Positions 28,501 through 43,500 of a stretch of 64,000 nt of DNA are shown in pieces (the stretch's first letter is position 1; the number at the start of each line of letters is the position of its first letter). The notes beneath the pieces are model-generated. The model was not told where the DNA came from and searched no databases. It saw only the letters and a list, made by a program, of their open reading frames with translations. The position numbers and the translations under genes were made by a program. This DNA is from Oopsacas minuta (taxonomy: Eukaryota > Porifera > Hexactinellida > Lyssacinosida > Leucopsacidae), in assembly GCA_024704765.1 (NCBI GenBank), contig JAKMXF010000333.1:124001-188000 (forward strand). Direction: 5' to 3'.

Positions 28501-31500
28501 AGTACGGTTTGTTTCTGTCCTCCTACTTAATCCAGCTGTTACATTCTCTCCTGATGGTTATGTCATTACATTTTCTCTTAATCAGACTGATGTGCGAAAT
28601 TTAAAGAGAAATACCGGATTGGCCGTATCATCTGGTACAACCTTTCTCTCCATTTCACCAAATACTATTCGAGACAATAATGGGAACCCTGTACAGGCTA
28701 TTTTTGATAACGACGCACTTGAGACGGTTAATTTTATCCCCGACACTTCTCCTCCTATTCTTACAATTGTGGAGATTAGCATGGACACAGGCATCCTCAT
28801 ACTTTCCTTTAATGATCCTGTAGATAGAAATTCTCTTTTGTCGTCAATAGTGTTATTTGCAAACGATACTACTCTCGTTAATACTTACAACCTTACAGCA
28901 GATTCTATCATTTCATCACAGTTAGAAGATGATTTCTATGTACGAATCCAAATTGGAGAATCTGATTTAGATCAACTAAAGATCCGTGGGATTTGTACCA
29001 GTAATATCAGCTGTTTTTTTCAGACTTCTCAAGGTGTTGTCTCTAATTTTGCTGGTCTATCGAGTGTACAGACACTCATCAGATTATGTGATATCTTTAT
29101 TATCGATACTACATGTCCTTATCTAATGGAATTCTCAATTTTAGACCTAAACAGCGGTTATATCCAGCTGACATTTACTGAACCAGTTATCCCTAGTTCC
29201 TTCACTCCATCTAGATTATTCTTACAATCTTCTCTGAGGGAATTACAACGATTTAATTTCATCCAATTATCTTCCGATTATCTGAATTCCATCGCTTCAC
29301 GCGTTCTCACATTTACCATCAATAAGGCCACTCTCTCCAGCATAGTTTTAGATACCCTCCTCTGTACTGATGAGACTAATTGTTATCTCTTGACACAACA
29401 GGGAGCTATCAAAGATACTTCTGACAATGATAACTGTCCTACTACACCCACTAACCTATTTAATGAATTAGGGGTGCAACTGCAATCTCTGTTACCAGAC
29501 ATAACTCGTCCCAACTTGACAAATGTGTGCTTTGACCTAAACAATTGTACTATTATTCTTACGTTTGATGAACCTATCCTCTACGAGTCCATCAATCTAA
29601 CTGCATTGACTATTTATTCTAATGAGTTAGGTTCAGGCTCTAGTTTCTCTCTAACAGGGGGTTATGTATATCCGTTGAATTCTGAAAATATTACTATAGA
29701 GATGGACATTATCGATAAAAACGATCTCAAACGCAACCTCATAATTGCAACCGACTCTTCAAACACATTTTTCTCAATTACCAGTCAATTCGCCACTGAT
29801 CTAGCATTTAATGTATCTACTTCTTCAGATGCGAATCCAGTGAATGCTATTGTACCCCCAATTTTGCTTCCAGTGTCTAAATTTATTCTTGATGACACCC
29901 CTCCCGACTTACTACGATTTGTTCTCAATTTTAATGTTGACATATTGACCTTATCTTTCTCAGAGCCTGTCATTGAGAGTTCTCTGACAATGATGGTTAT
30001 TACCTTTTCTACGTGTCTTATTTCAGAACTAAACCCATTTAACCTGACTGTGGTTAATTATTACACAGATGATCTGATTGAATTTGTTATCTACCTAACT
30101 GATACAGATGTCACTAAATTTAAGCTTTTGGGATATACCCAAAACGATGTCTGTTTATCTATTTATGAAGGTGGAATAATTGACCTGGCTGGAAACTCAA
30201 TACTTATGATAAATAATACTCTAGCTTCTCAAGTGATTTCTGATACAACCAGACCATCTCTGCTCCGATTCACGTTAGATATGCTGAGTGGAGCTCTCAA
30301 CCTCACATTTGATGACACCATGCAAATCTCCACGTTTCAACCTACATCTTATACTATTCAAGATAATGAGTATTCTATCCCAGACAATCAATATACCCTC
30401 ACAGAATCTACTACAATTTTCATGCCTATGGATGCTTACACTATTCAAGTGAAATTATCTAATGAAGATCTTCTTGGGATTCGTTTAATTCCAGGATTGG
30501 CAGAGTCTAATGTCTCTACTTACCTCACGATGCGAGCATCAGCTGTTGATGACTTTGAAGGCATAGATATATTAGCTATCACTAACGGAAAAGCTCTTAA
30601 AGTCTCTTCATTTATCTCAGACAATCTAGCTCCGAGTCTTGTCCAATTTGACTTTTGTCTTGACGTTGGTAAAGTTATTTTATCATTCTCGGACAGCCTT
30701 AACATATCTACATTATTTATTCCGTACATAACACTACAAGATGACGTAACTGCCACTCGTATTCTAAATCTAGCTGGTGGAGAGGCTAATATTACCCAGG
30801 ATGGGAAGACTATCACAATCACTCTCTTAGAATCCGATCATAACAGGTTGTTGTCTGATCCCCTATTTGCAACTAATCGGAACAACACTTTTATAACCAT
30901 TCAGGCTAATGTTATATCAGATCTTGCTGAGAATCCTTTCTCTCCTCCGATTCTTGATGGGAATGCAGTTCAGGCTACAGTTTTTAAAAATGATTCTCTA
31001 CCAGTTGAATTGATAAGTTTTACGTTGGATGTAAACACTGGGGTAATGATGTTAACTTTCTCTGAAACAGTAGTTAATAACAGTTTTGATGCTACTGCTC
31101 TTACTATTCAAGGAAGTGCTAACAGTACAAATGAAGAATATTTTACTTTAACTGTAGATAGTAGTTTCTCTCAACTTGACCTAACAACTGTCCGTGTTTA
31201 TATTGGTAGTAATGATATTGAAGGACTAAAGTCACTACGATCTGTTGCTAAAGTAACCTCCAATACTTACATTTCCCTCGCTAGCCAGCTGATACTAGAT
31301 ACTAGTGGGAATCCAACCAAGATTATACCACTTTCTGACGGACTGCTTGCTAGTAGCTTCACTCCAGACACTGTGGATCCTTTCCTCAGATCATACACTC
31401 TTGATCTCAATATCGGACAAATTATACTCACATTCTCAGAGACTATAGATCCGATCACTCTTATAATTAGCCAACTTAAAATACAGAATAGTGTTGCGTC

Positions 31501-34500
31501 GATTGAAAATCAACCAGTAGGAGGTACGTATGCTGACAATACAGCTATTATTCTGAGGATATTTCTCTCCACTGAGTTTTTAGATGATTTAAGATTAGAC
31601 ACCAATTTAGCTACTTCATCATTAAACACTTTTCTAATTTTTGCTGCTGGAACAATCCAGGATACCTCAGGAAATGATATTGAACAGATTATTAATGGTC
31701 TCGCGGCTGCTGTTGATGTTTATATTGCTGATTCTCAATTCCCTACTTTAGAGTTTTACACCCTTGATATTGACTCTGGTATCCTACTTCTCTCATTCTC
31801 TGAAGCAATCAATACCGCAACTCTAAACCCTGACAAAATAGTTTTGCACAATAATTTAAATTTATCTCTAAGTGACAAGACATACAGTCTCCAATCAAGT
31901 TATTCACTGATACCCTCTCCTACTCTTGTTTTTAATTTAACGCAACGGGACCATTTTAGTATTAAGTTGATTGAAGGCCTTGCTACAGAGTTAGGAAACA
32001 CTTTTCTAACTTTGGAGTCTAATGCTTTGAAAGATTTCGCTGACAACTCTGCCCCAAATTCAACATCTGGATTTGTTCCGTCTCAGTTTACAACCGACAT
32101 TACTCGTCCTTTCCTTGATTCTTTTTTGCTAGACTTAGGTACAAGTCAACTGAATCTCACTTTTGATGAACCTGTGCTAGCTTTCACCCTCAATGTCCCA
32201 TTTATTTCTCTTCAGGATTCTATCTTATCTCCGAATCCTTACACTCTCACCACCAATAGTATCCTTTCTATTTCTGTGAATGGTGTAGTACAATCTATTG
32301 ATTTGAGTAACGATGACTTAAATGCTATAAAGGGTCAAGGGATAGGAACGACAGAAGCTACTACTCTGCTCTCATTTGCCAAGAACATGGTGGAAGATAT
32401 GGTTGGTAATGGAATTCTAGCTCTCCCGAACAGCAATCCTTTAATGGCATCCCAGGTAATCCCAGACGTAGTGGGACCTCTTGTCACCAGATTTGAGCTA
32501 GATCTTAATGATGGAAGGGTCTTGTTGACTTTTAGCGAATCAATTAACATCAGTTCATTTGATCTATCACAATTCACAATTCAGAGCGATGCTTCTAATA
32601 CTCCTTCTGAAAGTGTTGAACTCAGCTACCAAACAAACGAATTCGAAGACTCTATCTTGTCATTAGTCGCAACTATCACAAACACTGATTTGAACAATTT
32701 GAAAATTCTATCTTTGGCTAGTTCCACAAGCGATACATTTATTGTATATACTTCGAATGCTTTTACTGACAGACTTGGAAATCCTGCTACTGTTATTTCT
32801 CCTTTGATTGCTTCACTTATCATTTCCGATAAAAATCGTCCTTCTATGATCAATTTTGACCTCGACTTGGACCAAGGCACGATAACCTTCCATTTTGATG
32901 AAGCAGTTAACTCTAGCACAATTCAAATGCGTGAATTTACTCTACAAGATCAAGATAGTGTCACGAGTTTGTTTGTCAGAGAATTGGACGGAATTCCCCC
33001 AGATCTGTCATCCTCTAATGTCACTATTCTGTTTACAACTGATGTATTAAATGAGATTAAGATTAAGGATCTCTGTACCTCTGTATTTAACTGTTTCATT
33101 CTATTTACTCAGAACGCGGTCAGAGATTTAGCCAATAACCAAGTCAATCCTCAGCTCAGTGGCCTCAACATAAGTATCTTCACTCCAGACACAACTTCAC
33201 CAGTTCTTACTCAATTTATTCTGTTTGATCTTAATAGTGGATTGTTATCACTATCCTTCAATGAAGCTGTTGATGTTTCATCAATCGACTTCACTGGCCT
33301 TCAACTACACAGCTGGTTCCAGCCAATTGTTGCATTTACCCAAATAAACATTACCTCAGGAACTTCTGATAGTGAGAACGGACCTGCTATTAATTTCACG
33401 ATATCTAACGAAGATCTTACTGCAATCAAGGCCAATACTAGGCTCTGTAATATTCAAAATTCTTGTTGGGCTCGAGTCACAAGCAGTTTTATCCAAGATA
33501 CTAATGGACGACCGATTGAAGAACTCCTTACTAATACTGCATTTGTTGATAACGAATACGCTCAGACTCTGCTTCCTGATATAACTTCCCCTCGTGTTCT
33601 TTCTTATAATCTAAGTATGGATACTGGGAATCTTTTTATTTCATTTGATGAACCGGTAAATCCTCAGACGTTAGAGAGAGAAGCTTTAACATTCCAGTCA
33701 GATGCTACTTCTTCTATTAATTACACTCTTACGGGAGGGACTATTGTAGGTGCAGCATATACAACCTTGCTGCAATTTATAATAAGCCCTCAAGATCTGA
33801 TTGAAATTAAAGCAATTGACAACCTAGCCTCCGACCGTCAAACTACCTTTATAACCTATACAGATGAGTTCATAGACGATACCTTTCAGATAGATGCTGA
33901 TTCCGTAACCGGAAACCCTATTGAACCCCGTACAAATGGTCAAGGCCTCCAAATATCATTTTATTTTGCTGACGAAACTCAACCCAATTTAGTCGAATTT
34001 ACACTATTCGATTTGAATACTGGAAGCTTTGTTTTGTTTTTTGACGAGCCTGTGGATATTTCAACTTTTGATTCTTCTAAATTATCTCTACAATCCGAAG
34101 TATCTACTGGAGACGGTCACACATTACTTTCTACTGATGTCGAATTCTCTTCTCTATCTCTGAATAAACTGATTATCTCTATTGCTTTTAGTGCAGAAGA
34201 TGAGAGGGAATTAAAACTCCTTCCCAACCTTGTCTCGTCCATTTCTAATACTTTCATTTACGCATCTAGTGGATTCATAAGTGATAGGTCTGGTAATCCT
34301 GTACACCCAATTTCACAGTCAGCTGCTATACCAGTTGTTCAATTCCTTCCTGACACTACCCCTCCTCGATTGATTGATTTTGATTTTGACCTCAACGAGG
34401 GATTGCTTATCCTAATCTTCAATGATATTATGGACGTTGATAGCTTAAATCCTACTCGAATCACTATCCAGGCTAACATTAGTTCTACGAATACTTATTC

Positions 34501-37500
34501 CTTAACTAGTGGTACTTCTAGTATAGAGAATGGATTTGTTGTCAATTTTACTTTATCAGCTTTTGATCTCAACAGGATTAAGGCAACCCGAAATCTTGCT
34601 GAAGAAATGGAAACTAGTTTCTTGACAATGACATCTGACACAATAACTGACGTAAGTGGAGTAGAAGTTATTTCTATTTCCAGTGGTAACGGTAGACAAG
34701 TGAGAATATTCACACCTGATCAGCTGCCTCCAACTCTTCTGAATTTCACTTTTAGTTTTGAAACCTCTATCCTCGAACTCTCATTCAGTGAGACAGTAGA
34801 TCCCCTCTATTTTAACCCCCAGTCTGTTATTCTACAGAGTGTCCGTAACATCACTGTAGGTAATGCCACTATTTTCCCTCTATCCAGCAATTCAATTCCA
34901 GATTCCGACATACCAAGCAATATTCTCTCTGTCAGATTAACTGAGAATGATCTTAATACAATCAAATCATTGAGAGGTCTAGGCACCATGAGGTCTAATA
35001 CATTCCTTTCCATCAGCTCCGATGCAATTCGTGACATGAGTTCTCTGAATATTATTGAGATTCCGCAAACTGGTGCTCTCCAGGCTTCATCTTTAATTCT
35101 AGACGCTCGTCCTCCAAGCCTTGTTGCTTTTGAATTGGACCTAAACACGAATACCCTAAATTTAAATTTTTCTGAAACCATCTCCGTCTCATCTCTCGAC
35201 CTTAGTAAATTCTTCCTCAGAAGTGGTCAGACTATATTTTCTCAAGAATACGCTCTTACTAATGGAGATATTTCCTCTCATGACTCCCCTTATGTCGTTA
35301 TTTCTCTCTCACTTAATGACTCAAATGCCATCAGGGCTGACAGAATCCTAGCTATTGATGAATCTTCTACCTTCCTCCAAATTTCAACTGATGCCTTCCA
35401 AGATGCAGCTGGTAATATTGGTACCCCTCTAGGAATTAGTCAGGCTATTCAAGGAAGATTTATTGCAGACATTACTGGTCCTACAGTCGTGAGTTATACT
35501 TTAGATCTCAGTTTAAATACTTTAATTCTTAGCTATTCAGAGACAGTAGATCCCCTCACCTTCAATGCTACTCTATTCACATTCCAGAGTTCTCGAGCAA
35601 ACTCAATATCATCTAGAACTCTCATTGGAGGGTCGCTGACCTCTCTTACTCCCTCAGATGTGCTTACTCTCATTCTATTGCCATCTGACGTAGTCTCTCT
35701 TCAAACTGACAGTAACATTGCTACAGCATTGGGGAATACTCACATATCTTATGCCTTAAATGCAACACTAGACATGTCAGGAATAAGTCTACAACCTCGA
35801 GGAACTGATGAAGGGTTACAAGCCAGTCTTGTACTATTAGACACAGTCCCACCAACACTCACTAGTTATTCCCTTGATATGGATGAGGGAATATTAATCC
35901 TATCATTTTCGGAGAATGTTTTAACAGAATCTCTTATTACTAACGCTATCACATTCCAGAGCGAACAAATTTCAACACCTACAACTTCAACGGTTTTACT
36001 AACCGATAGTATTGTTGTTTCAGATGGCATTAGTACCGATATACAAGTCAATTTGAGTACTTTTGATATAATTACCCTAAAATCCATCATTTCTCTTGCT
36101 GATGCTGCATCTACCACACATCTCACTCTATTTACCGATGCTGTTCTTGATATTAGCAACAATGGCATAATAGAGATTACTCCATCTGATGCTCTTTCTA
36201 TTCAGATTTCAGATTTTATTCCCGACACTACACCCCCAGTGTTGGTAGCTTTTAATGCTTATCTCGTTACTGAACCGTTATTGCTTCAGTTGATATTTGA
36301 TGAACCAGTTAATCCCACCAACTTCGTTATAACTCGTGTTGAATTAAATGCAGGATCATCATTCTCCACCACCAATTTCGTATTGACAGTTTCTAGTTCA
36401 TTTACATTAGACGGAAATTTGATAATTGATATTTCTGTTGGCTCCTCAGATTTAGAGGAAATCCGTAACTTATCTCCTCTTCTTCAATACAACAGCACCT
36501 CATTCGTTAGTCTAGAATTTGGAACGACTACTGATAGTGCTGTCATCCCTAACTCTAACTTTCCCATATTCAACTTCACTATTACTAATTACAATGTAGA
36601 TCTTATTCCTCCTCTTTTGTCTAACTTCACCTTGGATTTGGATGTTGGATTGCTTCTGCTAACATTCAATGAACGAATACTTTCAAATACATTCGATCCA
36701 AACATCATTACACTTACCAATAATATTTCTGATTCTTTATTACTCTCATTCTCAACAGCTGATTCCTTTTCTGAGGATATTATTAGAGTTATCCTATCGC
36801 CTGATGAACTAAACCTCATCAAGAATAACTCGTTATTCGCAACTGACATAAATAATACTTATATGAACTTCACTGATGGACTGGTATCGGATGTTGCTGG
36901 TAATGATGCTATATCCTTGCTAACTCCTATTGGAGCTGGTTTCGTTTTTCCTGATATCACTGCCCCTAATCTTTTGTCTTTTGGCTTTAATCTTGACACT
37001 TGTGTCTTTACTCTTCTTTTCGATGAACTTGTCTCTCTAGCATCATTTGACGCTAGATTCGTTACTTTACAAGATTCTAGAGCACAGTTCCCTTCTTTTA
37101 TGTATACCCTCACTGGTGATATGAACCCTTATTTGAGTGGACTTAATTTGTATTTTGAATTGCTCCCAACTGATAAGAATAATATCAAAGCTATCCCTCA
37201 ACTTGCATCTGCAGCATCTAACACTTGGTTGTCTGTTCAGTCTGATCTTATTCAAGATTCTTCAGCTAACTATGTTGCTTCGATTCGACCTAAGAATGCT
37301 ATCCAGGTTAGAAACTTTGCAAGCGATAATATCAATCCACAATTGATCAATTTCGATATTGACCTCAATGTAGGAGAAGTAACCTTGATATTTGATGAGA
37401 CAATGAATATATCTACTCTTATGTCTGCACAGTTTATACTAATCAATGAGAGAGCTATCTTACCTGAAATTTCTCTCTATCTCAATACTTCTAGTGTGGA

Positions 37501-40500
37501 GAACTTCCAGCCATCAACCATTGTTTCACTTATTCTTAGCGATGACGAGCTAACTTTCATCAAATTAGCACCAACATTGTGTTCATCTACTCTCGCAGCT
37601 GATTGTTTCATTTCAGTAGAAGGATCAGCTGCTATATTAGATCAAGTGGGCATGGCTCTACAAGCTGTTCCCAGCACTGAAGCTATACCTGTAAATGCTG
37701 TTACTCAGGACAATACTCCCCCTCTTCTTGTCACCTTTTTGTTATTCGATTATGTAAACAGCTCCATTCGTCTTTTGTTCAATGAACCTGTGAATTCTTC
37801 AACAATGATATTTTCTAAGATTAGAATTCAGAGCCTCTTCTCTGATATATCAGATGCTTATTTCCTTACCACAGGCTTTGACCTTACTCAAGAAAACTCT
37901 GCAATTATTGAAATTGGTATTACTCCATCAGATCTATTTGTTATCCAAGAAAGAATCAATCTCTGCTTTAACCCAGGAAGTTGTTATATATTTTTCCAAC
38001 AAGGTGCAGTTGCTGATGTCAGTGGAAACCTAATCGATGAGTTTAGCTTAATCTTTCCCGGATACCCAGCGTTCTCTCTCCGAGCAGATTCCAGTCCCCC
38101 TTCTCTACTCTCTTACACTATTGACTTGGATGCTGGAATAATATATTTTGTGTTCAGTGAACCAATGCTGGCTTCGTCTCTAGATCCAACCGGTATTACG
38201 ATAGGAACTAGTTCACCTCTTACTAATCCTATTACTCTAACAGGAGGAGTGACGAACTCTTCAGATTCCGATCAGACTATATTCTTATATTTCTCACAAA
38301 CTGACCTTAACTCAATTAAATCTAATATACCATCATTCTCTCCGAATGATACTTACCTTGAATTACAGTCCACAGCTATTTCAGATGTTAACTCAAATCC
38401 TGTCGTTAGCATACTGTCTTCCCCTCTCCTAGTGTCTGATTTCTTCCCAGATAATACTGGACCGACCTTGATTAGTTCTAGTTTAGATTTCAACTCTAAT
38501 CTATTAACTCTCACATTCAACGAACCAATAAATATAACTTCACTGGTTATCTCAGGAATCCAATTATATTCTAACTCGAACGTTACATCTCCTAGTGTTT
38601 CCCTTAATACCACCGCATCCATTCAATCTCTGTCTAATGAGATCGCTACCCTATTACTGTCTTCGTACGATATCACTCAAATTAAATCTACATCAAATCT
38701 TGCTACATCTAAGCTCAATTCTTTTATATTTTTATCAACTAGTTCTATCTCTGATTTCAGTGACAATTTTAATGCAGACATAGGGCCAATCCCTGTGACA
38801 TCATTCATCCCTGATTCATCACGTCCAATCCTAGTATCTTATACCCTAAATATCCAGCCTGGTTTGTTATCCCTTACTTTTGATGACCTTATGAATGTTT
38901 CTACATTTGATGCAACTGCTATCACTATTCAATCTACTATGCTTTCTACCACTGGAAATGTTTATCTATTAACTAACTCGACAGTGGTTGCAACATTTGT
39001 TAACGCTTTTATTGTATCTATTCAACTCTCTGACTATGATCTTCTTAGAATTCGTGACAATACTATGGTGGCGACTAGCGAAAGCAACCTCTTCCTCACT
39101 ATTCAAGCATTTGCTCTCGATAATGTTGATAAAATCGATTTGTTGGCCATTACTGACGGAAAAGCATTGAATGGAACTTTAATATCAGACTTTACTCTTC
39201 CTTTCCTTGATCAATTTATTCTAGATCTAAATGATGGCTCTCTTTACCTTGTGTTTAATGAATTTATTCTAGAATCTTCCTTCAACCTTGCGAGTGGAAT
39301 TACATTACTCGATTCTCCTTCTTCATCAAATATTTTGGAAATCAATACAGGTTCTTCAACGCGTAATCAAGATGGAAAAACATTAGTGATCACACTTACT
39401 TCTGAGGATAGAAATTCGTTAATCCTCAATTCTAACCTTGGTACCTCTACTAACAATACATATATAACTTTCCCGAGTGATATTATCCAAGATTTGTCTT
39501 TCAATTCTATCCTCCAACCATCGATCCCAATCCAAGCATTAGCTATTATTAACGATACTAAATCTCCACAACTTATCGACTTTTATATTGACTTAAATCT
39601 TGGTATTCTCTCTCTAACATTTTCTGAAACAGTTACCACTGAGGTCAATTTCTCTTCGATTTCCTTCCAGTCATTTTCAAGCATATCTCTCTCTGTAGAA
39701 AACTATACACTTAATGATGGTAATCCTCTCTCGACCAGTGGGGTTTCATTTAATATTAGATTTTCAACATCCGATCTGAATGCCCTCAAAGCTAGAACTC
39801 AGCTCGCTACTTCTACATCTAATACTTTCCTCAGTATCCAGGATACTTCTTTTACAGACCCTTCTGGTAACTCTATCATGGAAATTGCAGCTGACTCTGC
39901 ACTAAAGGCATTCGCAGTCATTGAAGATGTCACCAAACCCAACCTATTGAATTTTGATCTTGACATGGATACAGGAATCATCACCTTCACATTTGATGAG
40001 ACTATTTTGGCTTCTAATATTGATTATTCAAAGATCTTGTTATTTTCCAATTTAAACATATTCCAAGCTCAATCAAGATACACCCTTACTGGAGGAGTAG
40101 TTCTTACTGGAAATTCTGATGTATTATCTGTGTCATTGAGTGTAACAGATCTTTTCAATCTTCAAGCAGACACGGTCCTTGCAGTGAACGAGACATCCAC
40201 GTTAATTTACCTTATGGACGATGGTGCACCAAGCGGTTCTTCGTTAGCTTTTGTTGATACTAGCGCAATGATGAATTATGTTATCCGTTCAGCAGGATCT
40301 GATGGTCAAGCTGTAAGGAGTTTTACTCGAGATACATCTGCCCCAATTCTTAATAATTTTATCCTTGACCTTAACACAGGTAATCTTGAGATGGAATTCA
40401 ATGAAGTTGTTCAAGTAAATTCCATTACCAATCTTACTAATTTCATTCTCTATGGTTCTTATAATGTCACAGTTGCTCAGTCTTACAACCTTAGTGGTGG

Positions 40501-43500
40501 ATCTGTAACAACCACTTCAAATTCACAGATTATTAAGTTAGTGTTGACTGACTCTACCCTCTCCTCGCTCAAGGCTGATGTTACAATAGCTACTCAGCCT
40601 AATACGACGTTTTTGAGGATACTTGAAAATGGACTGCTTGACATGGTTGGTAACGGAATAAATTCTACAATTCTTCTACAAGCGTCTCAGGTAATTGTTG
40701 ATGAAGATAACCCAACTCTGAATTCTTTCATTTTAGATCTTAACCTGAATCGAATCTTGCTTACATTTTCTGAGGTGATTAACGCTACTAATTATGATGT
40801 TACTTCTATCACCCTGTACAATCATGGCTCTATTCCTACTACTGACTCAATTCAATTGGATTCTGATAGTCTGATTATATCAAATGTTATATCAGATACT
40901 GTTGATATTCAGCTCAGTTTTGATGATCTAAACAAATTGAAGAATGATTTATCAATAGCGACGAATATCAATGATACATTTATTGCAATCCTTGAAGGCT
41001 CTTTAGGTGATATTTCTCTCAACCTTCTTATCGGTATTGCTATACCTGACCTGTTAGCAGCTTCTGAAGTTTTGGTAGATTCTACCAGTCCTTTTCTTGT
41101 TACATTTGATCTTGACATGAACACTGGCTTGTTAACTCTTGTATTCTCTGAGAGCATAAATGAGGGGTCTCTTCAATCCACTGCTATTACTTTTTACGCT
41201 TCTAACCAAAGCACTGCTGAATCCTACTCTCTCCAAATTTCTTCTATTACAGTATCTAAATCATCTGCAACTACTCTTCAGTTTATTATACCTTCTTCTG
41301 ACCTGAACCAGCTTAAGGTTTCACGTGAATTAGCTTTCTTCTCTAACAACACGTTTATTTCCTATACTTCTGACCTGATAGCTGATACTTCTGGTAATCA
41401 AGCTGAAGCTAAATTACCAGACGACGCAGTTCCTGTTGGAAATTTCACTCGAGACATCTCTTCACCCTTTCTTGTTACATGGGACATGAATATAAACAGT
41501 ACAGGGAATTTCGATCTTCATTTCTCTGAGACAATCGACATTTCCTCTCTAGACCTTTCACAAATCCGTATACAGATATCAGAGTTCGTTCCGGGTGAAG
41601 TAATCCTACTCCCTTCAGTTAGTTTCAAGCCTCTCTTTAATTCCCCCGATGTTACGATAATTTTCAACAACACAGACTTGAATGAAATTAAACGATTACA
41701 ACTATGTACTTCCCAACAAGATTGTTACATTTCGTTTCCTAGCACTGCTCTAAGTGACGTATTTGGTAATATGGTCGTACCTCGTACTGTTAACCAGGGT
41801 CTTCAAGTGGATATGTATATTCCGGATACAACTCCACCAGAATTATCTCAGTTTGTAGAATTCAATAAGAACACTGGGGAGATAATTCTAAGCTTCACAG
41901 AAACAATTAACTCCTCTTCTGTCGAGATATCTAACGTCTATCTTCAAGATTGGTATCAAGATGATACCAATCTCAACTCACTCATTCAACTTTCGCAAGT
42001 AGAAATCCTTACCGCTGATAGTTCAAATCTAAAGATTCGTCTTTCATTAAACGATCTCAATTTCATTAAAGCAGATGATACACTCTGTAATGGCGGTTCT
42101 ACCTGTTGGATCCGATTCTATTCCATGTTTATTGAAGATATGAATGGGAATCCAATTGTCAGTGTACTAAACAACACTATTTTCCAGGATACTGAGTTTG
42201 CTGATATTTTTATTGCTGATACAACACCTCCTAACCTTGTTCTCTTTGAATTTGACCTCAATGAAGGCATATTGTTATTTTCTTTTGATGAGACAGTTGA
42301 TGTCCAATCTTTTGACGCACTCAAAATAACCTTCATCAATTCTGCTGGTAACGTATCTCTGACCCTAACTGGCTCTAATATCCTTACCTCTGGTAATGGT
42401 GTAACCTCCTCTTATCGTCTATTAGTCCCAGATCTGATATCTCTTCAGGCTAATGATGATCTAGTCACGAGTAGTACAACGACATCCATTCTATATACAA
42501 ATTTTATCCAAGATACTAGTTCTAACGATATAGTATCTGTTAACACAAGTGTTCGGGCATCTACTTACACTGATGATTCTACTCCTCCTTTTCTATTGGA
42601 ATTCTCAGAATTAGATATGAACCAAGAGACTATAACATTCTCTTTTAACGAGCCAATTAACGAAAACCTTATCGACTTTTCAGGAATATCTCTTAATGGA
42701 GTACCTAACACTACCTTGGCTACATTAACTGGAGCTAAGTCTATTATTACACTTTTCTTCCGAACAGAAATTATTCTATTTCTGACTGATAATGATGTAC
42801 GCTCTATCAAAATCCAAAGTCCTAACATTGCCACTAGCCAAGCCAATAGTTTTATATCTCTTCAATCATCTGCTTTCCGGGATACTTCAGGGAACCAAGT
42901 AGTTTCCAATTTAGCGCCAATTCAAGTTAGTTCCTTTATTGCTGATACCAAGAGTCCGGAATTGCTATCTTTTGACTTGAACATGAATACTGGTATTTTA
43001 TTGTTGACATTTGATGATTTGATGGACATTTCTACTGTTAGATTCACTGAATTTGGATTCCAAAGTATCAGAAATAATAATCAATCCTCTACGATTGTAT
43101 TTTTAACTGAGGGAACTGTTTTATCATCTCTTGATTATGACATCACCATTCAAATCAGTCCCTCAGACCTTGACCAAATCAAAGGTAGCGGTGTGGCTCT
43201 TTCAATGAACACAACATTTATAGTATTAAGTGCGAATGCAGTGTTAGATGTAGCTGGTGTACTACTAGTACCTATATTAGCTGAAAATTCTCAACGAGTT
43301 ACTAACTTTGTCCGAGATACTACGCTTCCCGAACTGTTATCATTTGTATTTGACCTTAGCCTTGGAGTAATTCAGTTACAATTCTCAGAAGTAGTAGTTA
43401 CTGAATTCCTTGATCCAAGCAATATTATCATGCAATCTACTCGTATACTCTCCTCCTCTACAGAGGTAGTTAGTTTGAATGGTGGTACTCCATCAACTAC

